DNA from: Antedon mediterranea
Taxonomy: Eukaryota; Echinodermata; Crinoidea; Comatulida; Antedonidae
Reading direction: 5' to 3'
Assembly: GCF_964355755.1 (NCBI RefSeq)
Contig: NC_092673.1
Location: forward strand, 17,863,001-17,927,000
DNA: 64,000 bases
The position numbers and the translations under genes were made by a program. Of the stretch, positions 11,005 to 22,547 are shown one piece after another. The first letter of the stretch is position 1. The number at the start of each line of letters is the position of its first letter. Under the pieces are notes generated by a model. The model did no database searches, was not told the origin of the DNA, and saw only the letters and a program-made list of their open reading frames with translations.

Positions 11005-11363
11005 AAAGAGGTCTTGCTGCTTACAGATTTTTAGAATGATACAAAAGTATGATAATGTTAATCCGGGTGTCTTTTTTGAATTAGCACCATCTACTGTAAC
11101 TAGAGGCCACAATTTTAAAATTAAAAAAGTTCATAGTAAATCGAAACACAGACAGAAATTCTTTTCAATATCTGCAGTAAATGATTGGAATAGTTTGCCA
11201 TATCATATAGTAAATGCATCCTCTATAAATAATTTTAAAACCCATCTTGAAACACACTGGAAAACCCACAACCTAAAGTTTGAGCCATATAACCAAGATG
11301 TTCAAAGAGGGACTCACAAACCTTAACAGGTTTATAGTCTAAAGGTCAAGGTAAATCAAGGTA
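11005..11363 (+). mobile_element. 5'-truncated LINE 3' end inserted in the satellite
   Basis: The frame 11036-11323 contains RGHNFKIKK and FFSISAVNDWNSLPYHIVNA followed by NNFKTHLETHW, the standard C-terminal tail of CR1/Jockey-like non-LTR reverse transcriptase proteins. The insert ends in AAGGTAAATCAAGGTAA. It is flanked by AAGGCCTATCCTG at 10992-11004 and again at 11364-11376, a 13-bp target-site duplication. The LINE therefore landed in a pre-existing satellite unit. Confidence 0.8.
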
Positions 11364-14300
11364 AAGGCCTATCCTGCATGGGACACATAGTACTATACTA
11401 GTTTACTACAGTAGTACTAGCAAGGCCTATCCTGCATGGGACACATAGTACTATACTAGTTTACTACAGTAGCACTAGCAAGGCCTATCCTGCATGGGAC
11501 ACATAGTACTATACTAGTTTACAACAGTAGTACTAGCAAGGCCTATCCTGCATGGGACACATAGTACTATACTAGTTTACTACAGTAGTACTAGCAAGGC
11601 CTATCCTGCATGGGACACATAGTACTATACTAGTTTACTACAGTAGTACTAGCAAGGCCTATCCTGCATGGGACACATAGTACTATACTAGTTTACAACA
11701 GTAGTACTATCAAGGCCTATCCTGCATGGGACACATAGTACTATACTAGTTTACAACAGTAGTACTAGCAAGGCCTATCCTGCATGGGACACATAGTACT
11801 ATACTAGTTTACTACAGTAGTACTATCAAGGCCTATCCTGCATGGGACACATAGTACTATACTAGTTTACTACAGTAGTACTAGCAAGGCCTATCCTGCA
11901 TGGGACACATAGTACTATACTAGTTTACTACAGTAGTACTAGCAAGGCCTATCCTGCATGGGACACATAGTACTATACTAGTTTACTACAGTAGTACTAT
12001 CAAGGCCTATCCTGCATGGGACACATAGTACTATACTAGTTTACTACAGTAGTACTAGCAAGGCCTATCCTGCATGGGACACATAGTACTATACTAGTTT
12101 ACTACAGTAGTACTATCAAGGCCTATCCTGCATGGGACACATAGTACTATACTAGTTTACTACAGTAGTACTAGCAAGGCCTATCCTGCATGGGACACAT
12201 AGTACTATACTAGTTTACTACAGTAGTACTAGCAAGGCCTATCCTGCATGGGACACATAGTACTATACTAGTTTACTACAGTAGTACTATCAAGGCCTAT
12301 CCTGCATGGGACACATAGTACTATACTAGTTTACTACAGTAGTACTAGCAAGGCCTATCCTGCATGGGACACATAGTACTATACTAGTTTACAACAGTAG
12401 TACTATCAAGGCCTATCCTGCATGGGACACATAGTACTATACTAGTTTACTACAGTAGTACTATCAAGGCCTATCCTGCATGGGACACATAGTACTATAC
12501 TAGTTTACTACAGTAGTACTAGCAAGGCCTATCCTGCATGGGACACATAGTACTATACTAGTTTACTACAGTAGTACTAGCAAGGCTTATCCTGCATGGG
12601 ACACATAGTACTATACTAGTTTACTACAGTAGTACTAGCAAGGCCTATCCTGCATGGGACACATAGTACTATACTAGTTTACAACAGTAGTACTAGCAAG
12701 GCCTATCCTGCATGGGACACATAGTACTATACTAGTTTACTACAGTAGTACTAGCAAGGCCTATCCTGCATGGGACACATAGTACTATACTAGTTTACTA
12801 CAGTAGTACTATCAAGGCCTATCCTGCATGGGACACATAGTACTATACTAGTTTACAACAGTAGTACTAGCAAGGCCTATCCTGCATGGGACACATAGTA
12901 CTATACTAGTTTACTACAGTAGTACTATCAAGGCCTATCCTGCATGGGACACATAGTACTATACTAGTTTACAACAGTAGTACTAGCAAGGCCTATCCTG
13001 CATGGGACACATAGTACTATACTAGTTTACAACAGTAGTACTAGCAAGGCCTATCCTGCATGGGACACATAGTACTATACTAGTTTACTACAGTAGTACT
13101 AGCAAGGCCTATCCTGCATGGGACACATAGTACTATACTAGTTTACTACAGTAGTACTAGCAAGGCCTATCCTGCATGGGACACATAGTACTATACTAGT
13201 TTACTACAGTAGTACTAGCAAGGCCTATCCTGCATGGGACACATAGTACTATACTAGTTTACTACAGTAGTACTAGCAAGGCCTATCCTGCATGGGACAC
13301 ATAGTACTATACTAGTTTACAACAGTAGTACTAGCAAGGCCTATCCTGCATGGGACACATAGTACTATACTAGTTTACTACAGTAGTACTAGCAAGGCCT
13401 ATCCTGCATGGGACACATAGTACTATACTAGTTTACTACAGTAGTACTAGCAAGGCCTATCCTGCATGGGACACATAGTACTATACTAGTTTACTACAGT
13501 AGTACTAGCAAGGCCTATCATGCATGGGACACATAGTACTATACTAGTTTACTACAGTAGTACTAGCAAGGCCTATCATGCATGGGACACATAGTACTAT
13601 ACTAGTTTACTACAGTAGTACTAGCAAGGCCTATCCTGCATGGGACACATAGTACTATACTAGTTTACTACAGTAGTACTAGCAAGGCCTATCCTGCATG
13701 GGACACATAGTACTATACTAGTTTACTACAGTAGTACTAGCAAGGCCTATCCTGCATGGGACACATAGTACTATACTAGTTTACTACAGTAGTACTAGCA
13801 AGGCCTATCCTGCATGGGACACATAGTACTATACTAGTTTACTACAGTAGTACTAGTAAGGCCTATCCTGCATGGGACACATAGTACTATACTAGTTTAC
13901 TACAGTAGTACTAGCAAGGCCTATCCTGCATGGGACACATAGTACTATACTAGTTTATTACAGTAGTACTAGCAAGGCCTATCCTGCATGGGACACATAG
14001 TACTATACTAGTTTACTACAGTAGTACTAGCAAGGCCTATCCTGCATGGGACACATAGTACTATACTAGTTTACAACAGTAGTACTAGCAAGGCCTATCC
14101 TGCATGGGACACATAGTACTATACTAGTTTACAACAGTAGTACTAGCAAGGCCTATCCTGCATGGGACACATAGTACTATACTAGTTTACAACAGTAGTA
14201 CTAGCAAGGCCTATCCTGCATGGGACACATAGTACTATACTAGTTTACTACAGTAGTACTAGCAAGGCCTATCCTGCATGGGACACATAGTACTATACTA

Positions 14301-16203
14301 GTTTACTACAGTAGTACTAGCAAGGCCTATCCTGCATGGGACACATAGTACTATACTAGTTTACTACAGTAGTACTAGCAAGGCCTATCCTGCATGGGAC
14401 ACATAGTACTATACTAGTTTACTACAGTAGTACTAGCAAGGCCTATCCTGCATGGGACACATAGTACTATACTAGTTTACTACAGTAGTACTAGCAAGGC
14501 CTATCCTGCATGGGACACATAGTACTATACTAGTTTACTACAGTAGTACTAGCAAGGCCTATCCTGCATGGGACACATAGTACTATACTAGTTTACTACA
14601 GTAGTACTAGCAAGGCCTATCCTGCATGGGACACATAGTACTATACTAGTTTACTACAGTAGTACTAGCAAGGCCTATCCTGCATGGGACACATAGTACT
14701 ATACTAGTTTACAACAGTAGTACTAGCAAGGCCTATCCTGCATGGGACACATAGTACTATACTAGTTTACTACAGTAGTACTAGAAAGGCCTATCCTGCA
14801 TGGGACACATAGTACTATACTAGTTTACTACAGTAGTACTAGCAAGGCCTATCCTGCATGGGACACATAGTACTATACTAGTTTACTACAGTAGTACTAG
14901 CAAGGCCTATCCTGCATGGGACACATAGTACTATACTAGTTTACTACAGTAGTACTAGCAAGGCCTATCATGCATGGGACACATAGTACTATACTAGTTT
15001 ACTACAGTAGTACTAGCAAGGCCTATCCTGCATGGGACACATAGTACTATACTAGTTTACAACAGTAGTACTAGCAAGGCCTATCCTGCATGGGACACAT
15101 AGTACTATCCTAGTTTACTACAGTAGTACTAGCAAGTCCTATCCTGCATGGGACACATAGTACTATACTAGTTTACTACAGTAGTACTAGCAAGGCCTAT
15201 CCTGCATGGGACACATAGTACTATACTAGTTTACAACAGTAGTACTATCAAGGCCTATCCTGCATGGGACACATAGTACTATACTAGTTTACAACAGTAG
15301 TACTAGCAAGGCCTATCCTGCATGGGACACATAGTACTATACTAGTTTACTACAGTAGTACTAGCAAGGCCTATCCTGCATGGGACACATAGTACTATAC
15401 TAGTTTACTACAGTAGTACTAGCAAGGCCTATCCTGCATGGGACACATAGTACTATACTAGTTTACTACAGTAGTACTAGCAAGGCCTATCATGCATGGG
15501 ACACATAGTACTATACTAGTTTACTACAGTAGTACTAGCAAGGCCTATCCTGCATGGGACACATAGTACTATACTAGTTTACAACAGTAGTACTAGCAAG
15601 GCCTATCCTGCATGGGACACATAGTACTATACTAGTTTACTACAGTAGTACTAGCAAGGCCTATCATGCATGGGACACATAGTACTATACTAGTTTACTA
15701 CAGTAGTACTAGCAAGGCCTATCCTGCATGGGACACATAGTACTATACTAGTTTACTACAGTAGTACTAGCAAGGCCTATCCTGCATGGGACACATAGTA
15801 CTATACTAGTTTACTACAGTAGTACTAGCAAGGCCTATCATGCATGGGACACATAGTACTATACTAGTTTACTACAGTAGTACTAGCAAGGCCTATCCTG
15901 CATGGGACACATAGTACTATACTAGTTTACTACAGTAGTACTAGCAAGGCCTATCCTGCATGGGACACATAGTACTATACTAGTTTACTACAGTAGTACT
16001 AGCAAGGCCTATCCTGCATGGGACACATAGTACTATACTAGTTTACAACAGTAGTACTAGCAAGGCCTATCCTGCATGGGACACATAGTACTATACTAGT
16101 TTACAACAGTAGTACTAGCAAGGCCTATCCTGCATGGGACACATAGTACTATACTAGTTTACTACAGTACTACTAGCAAGGCCTATCCTGCATGGGACAC
16201 ATA
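11364..16203. repeat. 58-bp satellite array, about 83 copies
   Basis: The unit is ACATAGTACTATACTAGTTT, then ACTACAGTAGTACTAGCAAG, then GCCTATCCTGCATGGGAC (58 bp); ACATAG starts at 11385 and 11443. Copies are highly similar. Three sites vary repeatedly: CTACAG/CAACAG, TAGCAA/TATCAA and ATCCTG/ATCATG. Internal palindromes (AGTACT, ACTAGT) are frequent and stops occur in every frame. The array ends by decay at 16200. Confidence 0.97.
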
Positions 16204-16799
16204 CTGTAGTATCATCACAGACGCATTCAATTTGAACCTGAACTAAATAAACTAGCATTAACACAAACGCATAAAATCAACAGTTTAATTGAGAAATAGT
16301 TTTACAGCAATGCATTAATCTTTGTTGGGAACACATTGGGAAAGCAAAACCAAGGACAAGCCTCTACCCACCCGTGGCTTACGTACGAGCCTAGCTATGG
16401 CTGCCTTCAGCCAACTACTGTCAAGTCCTAAATTTTAATTGTTTAATATACCAAAACTTGCCACATATAGCCAAGTCTAGAATGACACACATGTGACTGT
16501 CAATTTTTCCAGAATTTACAATGTCAAGTTTTCCAAAGTTTACAGTAGTTTGATATTTCTTATTGAACTTGATCTCAACCTGACATAATTCCACAATATT
16601 TTTATTTTGAAATAGTAGAGTGGAGAGAGAACATAACACAAATTTAATATTTACCTCAATTACTTTTTAATTTGTTTAATTTTTTTTTTGCTTTTACATT
16701 TTGTTGATATTCTATACTTATAATTAAACAAACAAATTATTTTCATTTTGGAAACAATAATAAAAAATAATAATAAATGTGCTATAATTTTATTTGCAG
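16204..16799. other. AT-rich intron-like sequence upstream of the DED exon
   Basis: No gene seen. It ends in a good polypyrimidine-free but T-rich acceptor (ATTTTATTTGCAG, ending at 16799). It probably belongs to an intron of the following gene, whose first exon was not found. Confidence 0.5.
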
Positions 16800-17342
16800 A
16801 CAGGAACACAATTGCAGAATCGAAAACTTGCGACAATTTCCAAGATCTAAAAGCTGGTCTCAGTGGATGCTTTGACGGTGAAAAATACCGTTGGCTAAGA
16901 TTCCTACTATTTTCTCACTTGAGTGTCAGTGAAATTACAAATCCACAGTTCAATGGACATAACTTACTCAATACACTTGAAGACAAAGATTTCATCTCAC
17001 CAACCAATGTTAACTTGCTGTTAGAGATTACAAATATATCTGAAATCCAACAGGCCAAAGATCTTGTATCAAAGTATATGAGAGACAACAACATTCTGAA
17101 TAGACATACTGATAGAACCAAGTTGTCACCTTACAGAAAGCGACTGTTCAAGGCCCTGAATCAAGTTGACCCAGATGCATTACGTAATGTTACTGCTTAC
17201 TATAAATTAACAAAATATAGCTTCTCCAATGTATGGGATGCAGTTCTCTATCTGGAGATTGATAAACAATTAGTAGATGATTTAGACAAAATAAATCGGT
17301 TTGCAGAACGTCTTAGCACAACAGCAAGTAACATACTACTTG
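16800..17342 (+). CDS. Death-effector-domain protein, main exon
   Basis: Exon between acceptor AG at 16799 and donor GTATGC at 17343. It codes for about 180 residues with two helical repeats. The first, from about KYRWLRFLLFSHLSVSE to LLLEITNISEIQQAKDLV, has the spacing of a death effector domain (hydrophobic helix 2, charged KD..FIS..N helix 5 region, L-rich helix 6). The second, from SPYRKRLFKALNQVDPDAL to DDLDKINRFAERL, looks like a weaker second DED. Tandem DEDs occur in caspase-8/10 prodomains and CFLAR-type adaptors, which assemble on FADD in extrinsic apoptosis and innate immunity; no caspase domain follows here. The frame is open across the acceptor, and no ATG inside the exon is an obvious start, so the 5' exon is missing. 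Tandem-DED identity is inferred from pattern only. Confidence 0.6.
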
Positions 17343-17595
17343 GTATGCATTTCTACTTTGTATTGTATTAAGTTATTTGTAATATTATTGAATCTTTCAT
17401 TTATAAACAGTTTAAGTAATTATCATATATTATCATATTTATGATGCTAATCTACTGAATTTATTACAGTGGAAAATATTGTGTTTTATGAATTTATATT
17501 TATTTTTCATAATCTTAAAAAAACAATTACAATTTCCACAATAATCATGATAACTGTTATACTAAATTTATTGACACTGTTTTTCATTTGTATAG

Positions 17596-17621
17596 ATCTC
17601 TCAGAGGATGAGAAGACTTAG
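17596..17621 (+). CDS. DED protein, terminal exon
   Basis: Acceptor TTTCATTTGTATAG ends at 17595. Joined to the base left at 17342 the frame gives a short acidic end (DLSEDEKT) and stops at TAG 17619-17621. Phase agreement supports the intron 17343-17595. The protein thus ends shortly after the second DED-like repeat, as an adaptor rather than a caspase. Confidence 0.55.
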
Positions 17622-17861
17622 TCACAGACTTAGCCCAATGATGCAATAAACATGGACATTCTATTCATACAAATATTAGACGGCGTTAAAGTGTTGAAAA
17701 CTGGTACCAGTACAATCTACCTGTTAACTCTTTTATCTGCAAATTGAGTAGTGATTTGGTTGCGATGTAATGTTAACATGTCATACCTCAATGTACAAAA
17801 GCGTAGATGTTTAGAAATTAAAACACACTAGTTATCCAAAAAAAAATATCTGTCCCCTTAT

Positions 17862-18300
17862 AATAAATCAACTATTTGGCACTCTCAAACGTGTCCCTGT
17901 CCCTTTAATAGGGTTAAATCAACTTTTTGGCACTCTCAAACGTGTACCTGTCCTTTTAATGGGATTAAATCAACCATTTGGCACTCTCAAACGTGTCCCT
18001 GTCCCTTTAATAGGATTAAATCAACCATTTGGCACTCTCAAACCTGTCCCTGTCCCTTTAATAGGATTAAATCAACCACTTGGCACTCTCAAACGTGTCC
18101 CTGTCCCTTTAAAAGAGGTGTCCCCTGATTAGGAGTTGGCTGTAGTGTTAAAACATATATTTCCCCTCGTTTTATGAGAAAGTGTCCCCTGAATGGGGGT
18201 GTACTAAAGAAGGGGTTTACTCCAGTAGTAAAGAGGAGGGGTGTGTCCCCTGAATAAAGGTGTCCTAAAGAAGGGGTTTACTCCAGTAGTAAAGAGAGTT
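17862..18300. repeat. 51-bp and about 62-bp tandem repeats behind the DED gene
   Basis: 17862-18110 holds five units of about 51 bp (AATCAACCATTTGGCACTCT, then CAAACGTGTCCCTGTCCCTT). 18181-18300 holds two longer units (GTGTCCCCTGAAT, then AAAGAAGGGGTTTACTCCAG). They may lie in the 3' region of the DED gene. No coding content. Confidence 0.85.
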
Positions 18301-18611
18301 CTACTGTTGAAAGATTTATTATAAGATTTCAGCGTACTAAACGGTACATGAATGTTAGCAACAAAAAAAAGAGGACAAAACAAAATAACGATACTGGAAT
18401 ATTACAAAAAATAACAGTAGGCCTACAAAACTCAAAAAATCATGTTACCCAAAAATATACATGGGTGGGTATAAAACATTGCTACTGTTCCTGCAGGCAT
18501 TACCTATATTTAGAGATAAGACCATTTTAACTGTTTTTATATTTTGTTGTGCATTTATATTAAAATCTCTATGTTGAAATTACAGGCAAAAATCAAACGA
18601 CCAACATACTT

Positions 18612-18824
18612 TTAAAAAAAAATAAGTAATTGGTTTAAGGTAGAAGAATATGTGCTACCCTCAATGCCATAAACGAATAATGGATTAATAAATGAATTGT
18701 AGATTATAATTAGCATGTCTTGAGGAACAAAATATCTCAACTTAAATAATATGCCTATTTTTTTTATTACATTTTGTAATAAACTATGAATATTATTTTT
18801 CCATGAAAGAAATTGATCAAACAA
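18612..18824 (-). mobile_element. LINE reverse-transcriptase remnant
   Basis: The minus frame contains FLSWKNNIHSLLQNVIKKIG, LFKLRYFVP and IIYNSFINPLFVYGIE. This is the conserved block after the YADD palm region of non-LTR reverse transcriptases (LSWK.HI....K..G.L.KLR...P...L..LY.S...P...Y...). Both ends are truncated and no intact catalytic motif is present. Confidence 0.75.
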
Positions 18825-18881
18825 GCCTATCTACTTCATTTATTACATTCTCTCCAATATACCCTGATACAATTTTGATAA

Positions 18882-19525
18882 AGCACGTACATTTTGATAT
18901 AATGTACGTGCTTTATTATTTAATGTACGTGCTTTATTAAAAATAAAGAGGCAAAATACCCTGAACTGGAAGTAGTTGGAATGTCTTCCAATTTTTTTTA
19001 AACTTGTATACTTCGTTAATTTATTATAAAAACAAAATGGGACAAAAACATATGCAAATGAGACCAGGTAAAAGGAAGTAAATAATTAAATCCTTGCACC
19101 CTCTAATACTTCCTCTTGCCATACTAGACATAGACACAACTTTGTTGAATCTCACTGTGCTACTAAACAGCACTTTTCTAGCCCTGTTCCATAGTTGATC
19201 CGATTATTAAATGTTTGATGAATGAATTGTTTATAGTGTTAAATTTTTTTGTACTAAACTATATATTTTTATATGAATGAATTTTATAATGTCAATTTGG
19301 TAAATGAAATGTTTTATATTTTGATGTTTTTTCACTTTCAATTAAATTTTGTAAATTAAACTCAATTCAGTATTTATGCTGTTAATGTTATGTTTTAATG
19401 TTATTCATATTTGTTAATAAATACTAATGAATGAAAAAACATATTTGTTTGTTTGTAAGGATAGTGTTTTTTGAAGGGGGTGGATTTTAACATCGAGGAG
19501 ATCATTATATCAAAATGTACGTGCT
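18882..19525. mobile_element. Inverted-repeat (MITE or fold-back) element
   Basis: AGCACGTACATTTTGATAT at 18882-18900 is matched exactly in reverse complement at 19507-19525. The left end also has two further inward copies of AATGTACGTGCTTTATTA at 18901-18940, which form a near-perfect hairpin with the left terminus. The interior has no coding sequence. No clear target duplication. Confidence 0.6.
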
Positions 19526-20253
19526 AGCTATTGTTAAAAATGTATTGTATATCATAGGAATAATATCCAATCCACCAATCCAGAGAATAATAAAAGTTCT
19601 TCGATATTACACTACACAGCGATAATTGTTACGCAGACAAAAATGGTGATTGCGCCCTCTATAAAAATTAAAGTTTAATCACCCCAACAAACCACTCGCA
19701 TGTTTAATATCCTTCTTGAAGAATGTCAAACATAAGATTAAGAAGTAAGTTTTTGTTTGTGTCATTATTATCATACCATATCATATACAAAATTCGTTAT
19801 ACTATATTGTTTTAATAGCAGGTATTTCTTCTTTTAATTTTTTGGATCTTATATTCGTATCCTAGACTACGCCTAGGCCTAGGCCTAGTAGGCTAGCTAG
19901 CCTAGCTAGGCCTAGGCCTATAGGCCTAGTAGGCCTCATACTCTCTCTCTAACTAACTAGCTAGGCTAGGCCTAACTAGCCTAGGCCTAGTAGTCTATTG
20001 TTATTGGTATTGCTAGGGATTCCCATTGCTAGTAGTTTAGTAGGCCTAGGCCTACTAGCTGGGGCAGGCCCTACCTCTAGCCTTGCTCTAGCTAACAAAG
20101 GCCTAGTAGGCTAGTAGAGTAGTAGGCAGGGAGGGAGTCTCCACAACTTGCTGTTAGTTAGGGAACGGACATCAACCCCTGTCTCTGGGGGCTATATACC
20201 CTTATCAATACACCAAGCCATCCATCTCGTTGGTCGAATCGGGTTTTACTTTG
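19526..20253. other. Non-coding DNA rich in AGGCCTAG palindromes
   Basis: No gene. 19865-20115 is dominated by overlapping CCTAGG, AGGCCT and GCTAGC palindromes. The segment ends at the TTTG target copy (20250-20253) of the LTR element. Confidence 0.6.
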
Positions 20254-20551
20254 TGTTGTGATTTTAGGTCGGTGCTGGAATGGCCTGATAATGAAAGCTA
20301 CTAGGCTTACCTTAACAGTCCCGCTTGTCCTAAATCACACAAGTATCCGTAAGCAGTAAATCCAAATATCTTGGTCAATTCCGGTTGTGTCCGTTTCTCC
20401 TTGGTTCCTGCTTCGAATAGACCAGCTCGGGCGGCGTCGAGGTCCCACGTTAACATTTGCATACCCCCTGTATGCAAATCAAGCTATCGGGGCGACGCCC
20501 TCGTTCGGTCGGCGGGGTGGTCTGTTTACCCAGCGGGCGCCGTTCACAACA
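20254..20551 (-). repeat. LTR (3' LTR in element orientation)
   Basis: 298 bp, TGTTGTG...CACAACA. It differs from the other LTR at one site (CCTTGG versus CCTCGG). It contains two opposed POU octamer motifs, ATTTGCAT and ATGCAAAT, forming a 10-bp-arm palindrome at 20455-20479. Confidence 0.92.
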
Positions 20552-20834
20552 CTCCCGTGTTTGAAAAGCGGGCACCCCGTCCTGGATCCACCTCGGGGGT
20601 AAACCGGGTGATTTTCGTACGTGAAAAAATACCCAATACCCGTAGCTATGTAGACCGCTTCCAACGATCCCTTCAGGTAGTCACTAGCCGTGGGACATGC
20701 CTGTAGCACCGTCCTCCGCTTCCCTAGATACCTGAAAGATATAAATGAAAATAAATGTAAAACAGAACCATGTTCTTTTGAAACGGAAAACTTCTGGAAA
20801 ACTGAAAACTTCTGGTTGTGGGTGAGCCAGGGGC

Positions 20835-22514
20835 TCAAAGGAGATCTCGACCGTTCTTCCATGTCAGATCAGTGACCTGCCTGGGGCTCCGGTCGAGCAC
20901 CTGTCCCACGGCGACGGCGGTCGCCCACAGCAGATGAGGTGCTCCAACTGGGTATCCGGCAGGAGGATAATCCGGTCCGTTGGACCCCATCAGCAATCGC
21001 CGATCTTCATTGGTAGCGATGAAACGCAGGCCCTTGCGTTGATCGGCCGTAAAGCCCGTCACTCGACTGGTCACGCTAAAGTATGTCCTGGGGAAATGTC
21101 GAAGGTAGGCGGTGGCTACGGCTTCCGTGGAAGCGTAGTCTGCCAGAAGCAGATGCTGTTCCTTCGACACACGACTTAGACGCAAGATGTCCAAGACGCG
21201 ATAGTGGCACTCCTCCCCAGTGACATCGCCTTGAACTCCAGAGACTTCAAGACACAGGATGCGGTGGTGGCGGCCGTCCAAGCAACGACCCAACACCCTC
21301 TTTAGCAGCAGATCTTGTCTCGGCCAATCTGTAGGCGGGGCCGAATGGTCCAATCCCACTCTCCCGATTACTCGAACATCTCGAGTTCGGGCTAAGGCCA
21401 GGAGCCTATCGAATTGGACCGTTGTCGGCGAGTAGCCAGGAGCCACTCCCAAGCCCACCGCACAGCCGTTCCTCGCCAGTCCACCAATCTCCCGCTCGGT
21501 GGGGTAAGTGGTTGGATCGCCAAACAGGGCAATCCCGCCTACCACTTCCACAGGCTGTGTTCCACTCCTCACCCGCACCGCTCGCTCCACGTCCCAGAGG
21601 TCCGCTCGTCTGGAAAGCTGCAGGTCCCTCTGCAACCGGTCCAGGTGAAAACAAGCATCGAACACTTTGGGTGCCGAACCAAGCGAAGCCGATGTACCCC
21701 GCACAATCGGTGGCGCCGCCACTGATCTACCATCCTTCGGCGCCGGGGCATCGCGCTTGGTCGGTCGCTCTCCATGTTCTCCCTCTGCCGCCCTTCTCTT
21801 TGTCGACTTTTTGGCGATCTGGTCCACTGCCGGCTCCTCCTCCTCAGCCCGACGACCACACTCCTTCACCAACTCCTCACCAAAAGAGGCGATGAGAGCG
21901 ATCACACAGCGCCAGTGTATGAGAGCCGACGGGTGACTGATAACCGGAGCTATCGTGAGAGGCGGGGGCCTCTTTCCCCCAATCACCCGTGTCAGCATAA
22001 GGATGGCACTACGAGTTTTCCTATCCGGAGGTAGGACATCAGTGCCATCCCCCATAAGGTGCTGGGCGTTCAGGAGACATCTCAGGTCCTCTGGTGTTCT
22101 GCCTTTACCAAGGCCCTCCGCTGCCAAACTGGTGAGTGCCCGCCACTGCACTCGTGCCCTCCGCCAAGAACTCCGTTCCAGTGGCCGGAAACATGCCGGG
22201 GCATGCGTCTTCGTGACGTGGACCCGTATGTTGCTCACTGGACCACATCCCAGATGGCATTTTAGTTTCCGCTCGGCTGGGGTGCTCGCCACCGGGCAAG
22301 CCCCTCTCGTATCCCCAGCCGCTGCCTCTTCTTTCGGGGTCATCAGATGGCAGATTGGTTTCCCCTTGGCTGGGGTGCTCGCCGCCGGGCAAGCCCCTCC
22401 CGTATTCCCAGCCACCGTCAGTTCCTCCTGTACCCCCGGACTAGCCAAGAGCACATCCTCCTCCATCTCGGAAATCTCCGTATCACTTCCGTCAGCAAAC
22501 GGTAACTGATCCAT
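20835..22514 (-). CDS. TatD-fold protein with degenerate metal site, N-terminal C2H2-like finger
   Basis: 559 codons from ATG 22514, two bases behind an acceptor (CTTCTTCCTCAG ending at 22517). Residues 35-58 and 66-88 are an internal duplication (GACPxASTPA...CHL). C86, C90, H99 and H104 (CHLGC...HVTKTH) look like a zinc finger. A basic, Glu-rich linker (about 215-265) follows. Residues 284-559 follow the TatD amidohydrolase/DNase plan: FDACFHLDR for the usual D-H-C-H-LD start, VIGRVGLDH for IGEIGLD, GFTADQRKGL...RRLLMGSNGPDYPP for the LLETDxPxLxP end, and a final N-G-R-DLL. Ligands are mostly lost: first H is C288, E is R385, ETD is GSN (510-512). It is markedly GC-richer than its surroundings. 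Probably a binding rather than nuclease module. No equivalent is known to me in a described pol-less LTR element. Confidence 0.65.
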   Translation of the reverse strand: MDQLPFADGSDTEISEMEEDVLLASPGVQEELTVAGNTGGACPAASTPAKGKPICHLMTPKEEAAAGDTRGACPVASTPAERKLKCHLGCGPVSNIRVHVTKTHAPACFRPLERSSWRRARVQWRALTSLAAEGLGKGRTPEDLRCLLNAQHLMGDGTDVLPPDRKTRSAILMLTRVIGGKRPPPLTIAPVISHPSALIHWRCVIALIASFGEELVKECGRRAEEEEPAVDQIAKKSTKRRAAEGEHGERPTKRDAPAPKDGRSVAAPPIVRGTSASLGSAPKVFDACFHLDRLQRDLQLSRRADLWDVERAVRVRSGTQPVEVVGGIALFGDPTTYPTEREIGGLARNGCAVGLGVAPGYSPTTVQFDRLLALARTRDVRVIGRVGLDHSAPPTDWPRQDLLLKRVLGRCLDGRHHRILCLEVSGVQGDVTGEECHYRVLDILRLSRVSKEQHLLLADYASTEAVATAYLRHFPRTYFSVTSRVTGFTADQRKGLRFIATNEDRRLLMGSNGPDYPPAGYPVGAPHLLWATAVAVGQVLDRSPRQVTDLTWKNGRDLL

Positions 22515-22547
22515 ATCTGAGGAAGAAGAGAAGGTAAACGTGAGTAC

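Noticed and set aside
11364-16203. Regularly spaced repeats resembling a CRISPR array
   Set aside because: Units are contiguous with no unique spacers, and the genome is eukaryotic; it is a satellite.
20371-20706. Plus-strand frame starting in the left LTR (and its twin in the right LTR)
   Set aside because: It runs through LTR non-coding sequence against the element's orientation; the same frame in both LTRs follows from their identity.
21406-22509. Several plus-strand frames opposite the TatD-like ORF
   Set aside because: Antisense shadows of a GC-rich coding region; no family motifs.
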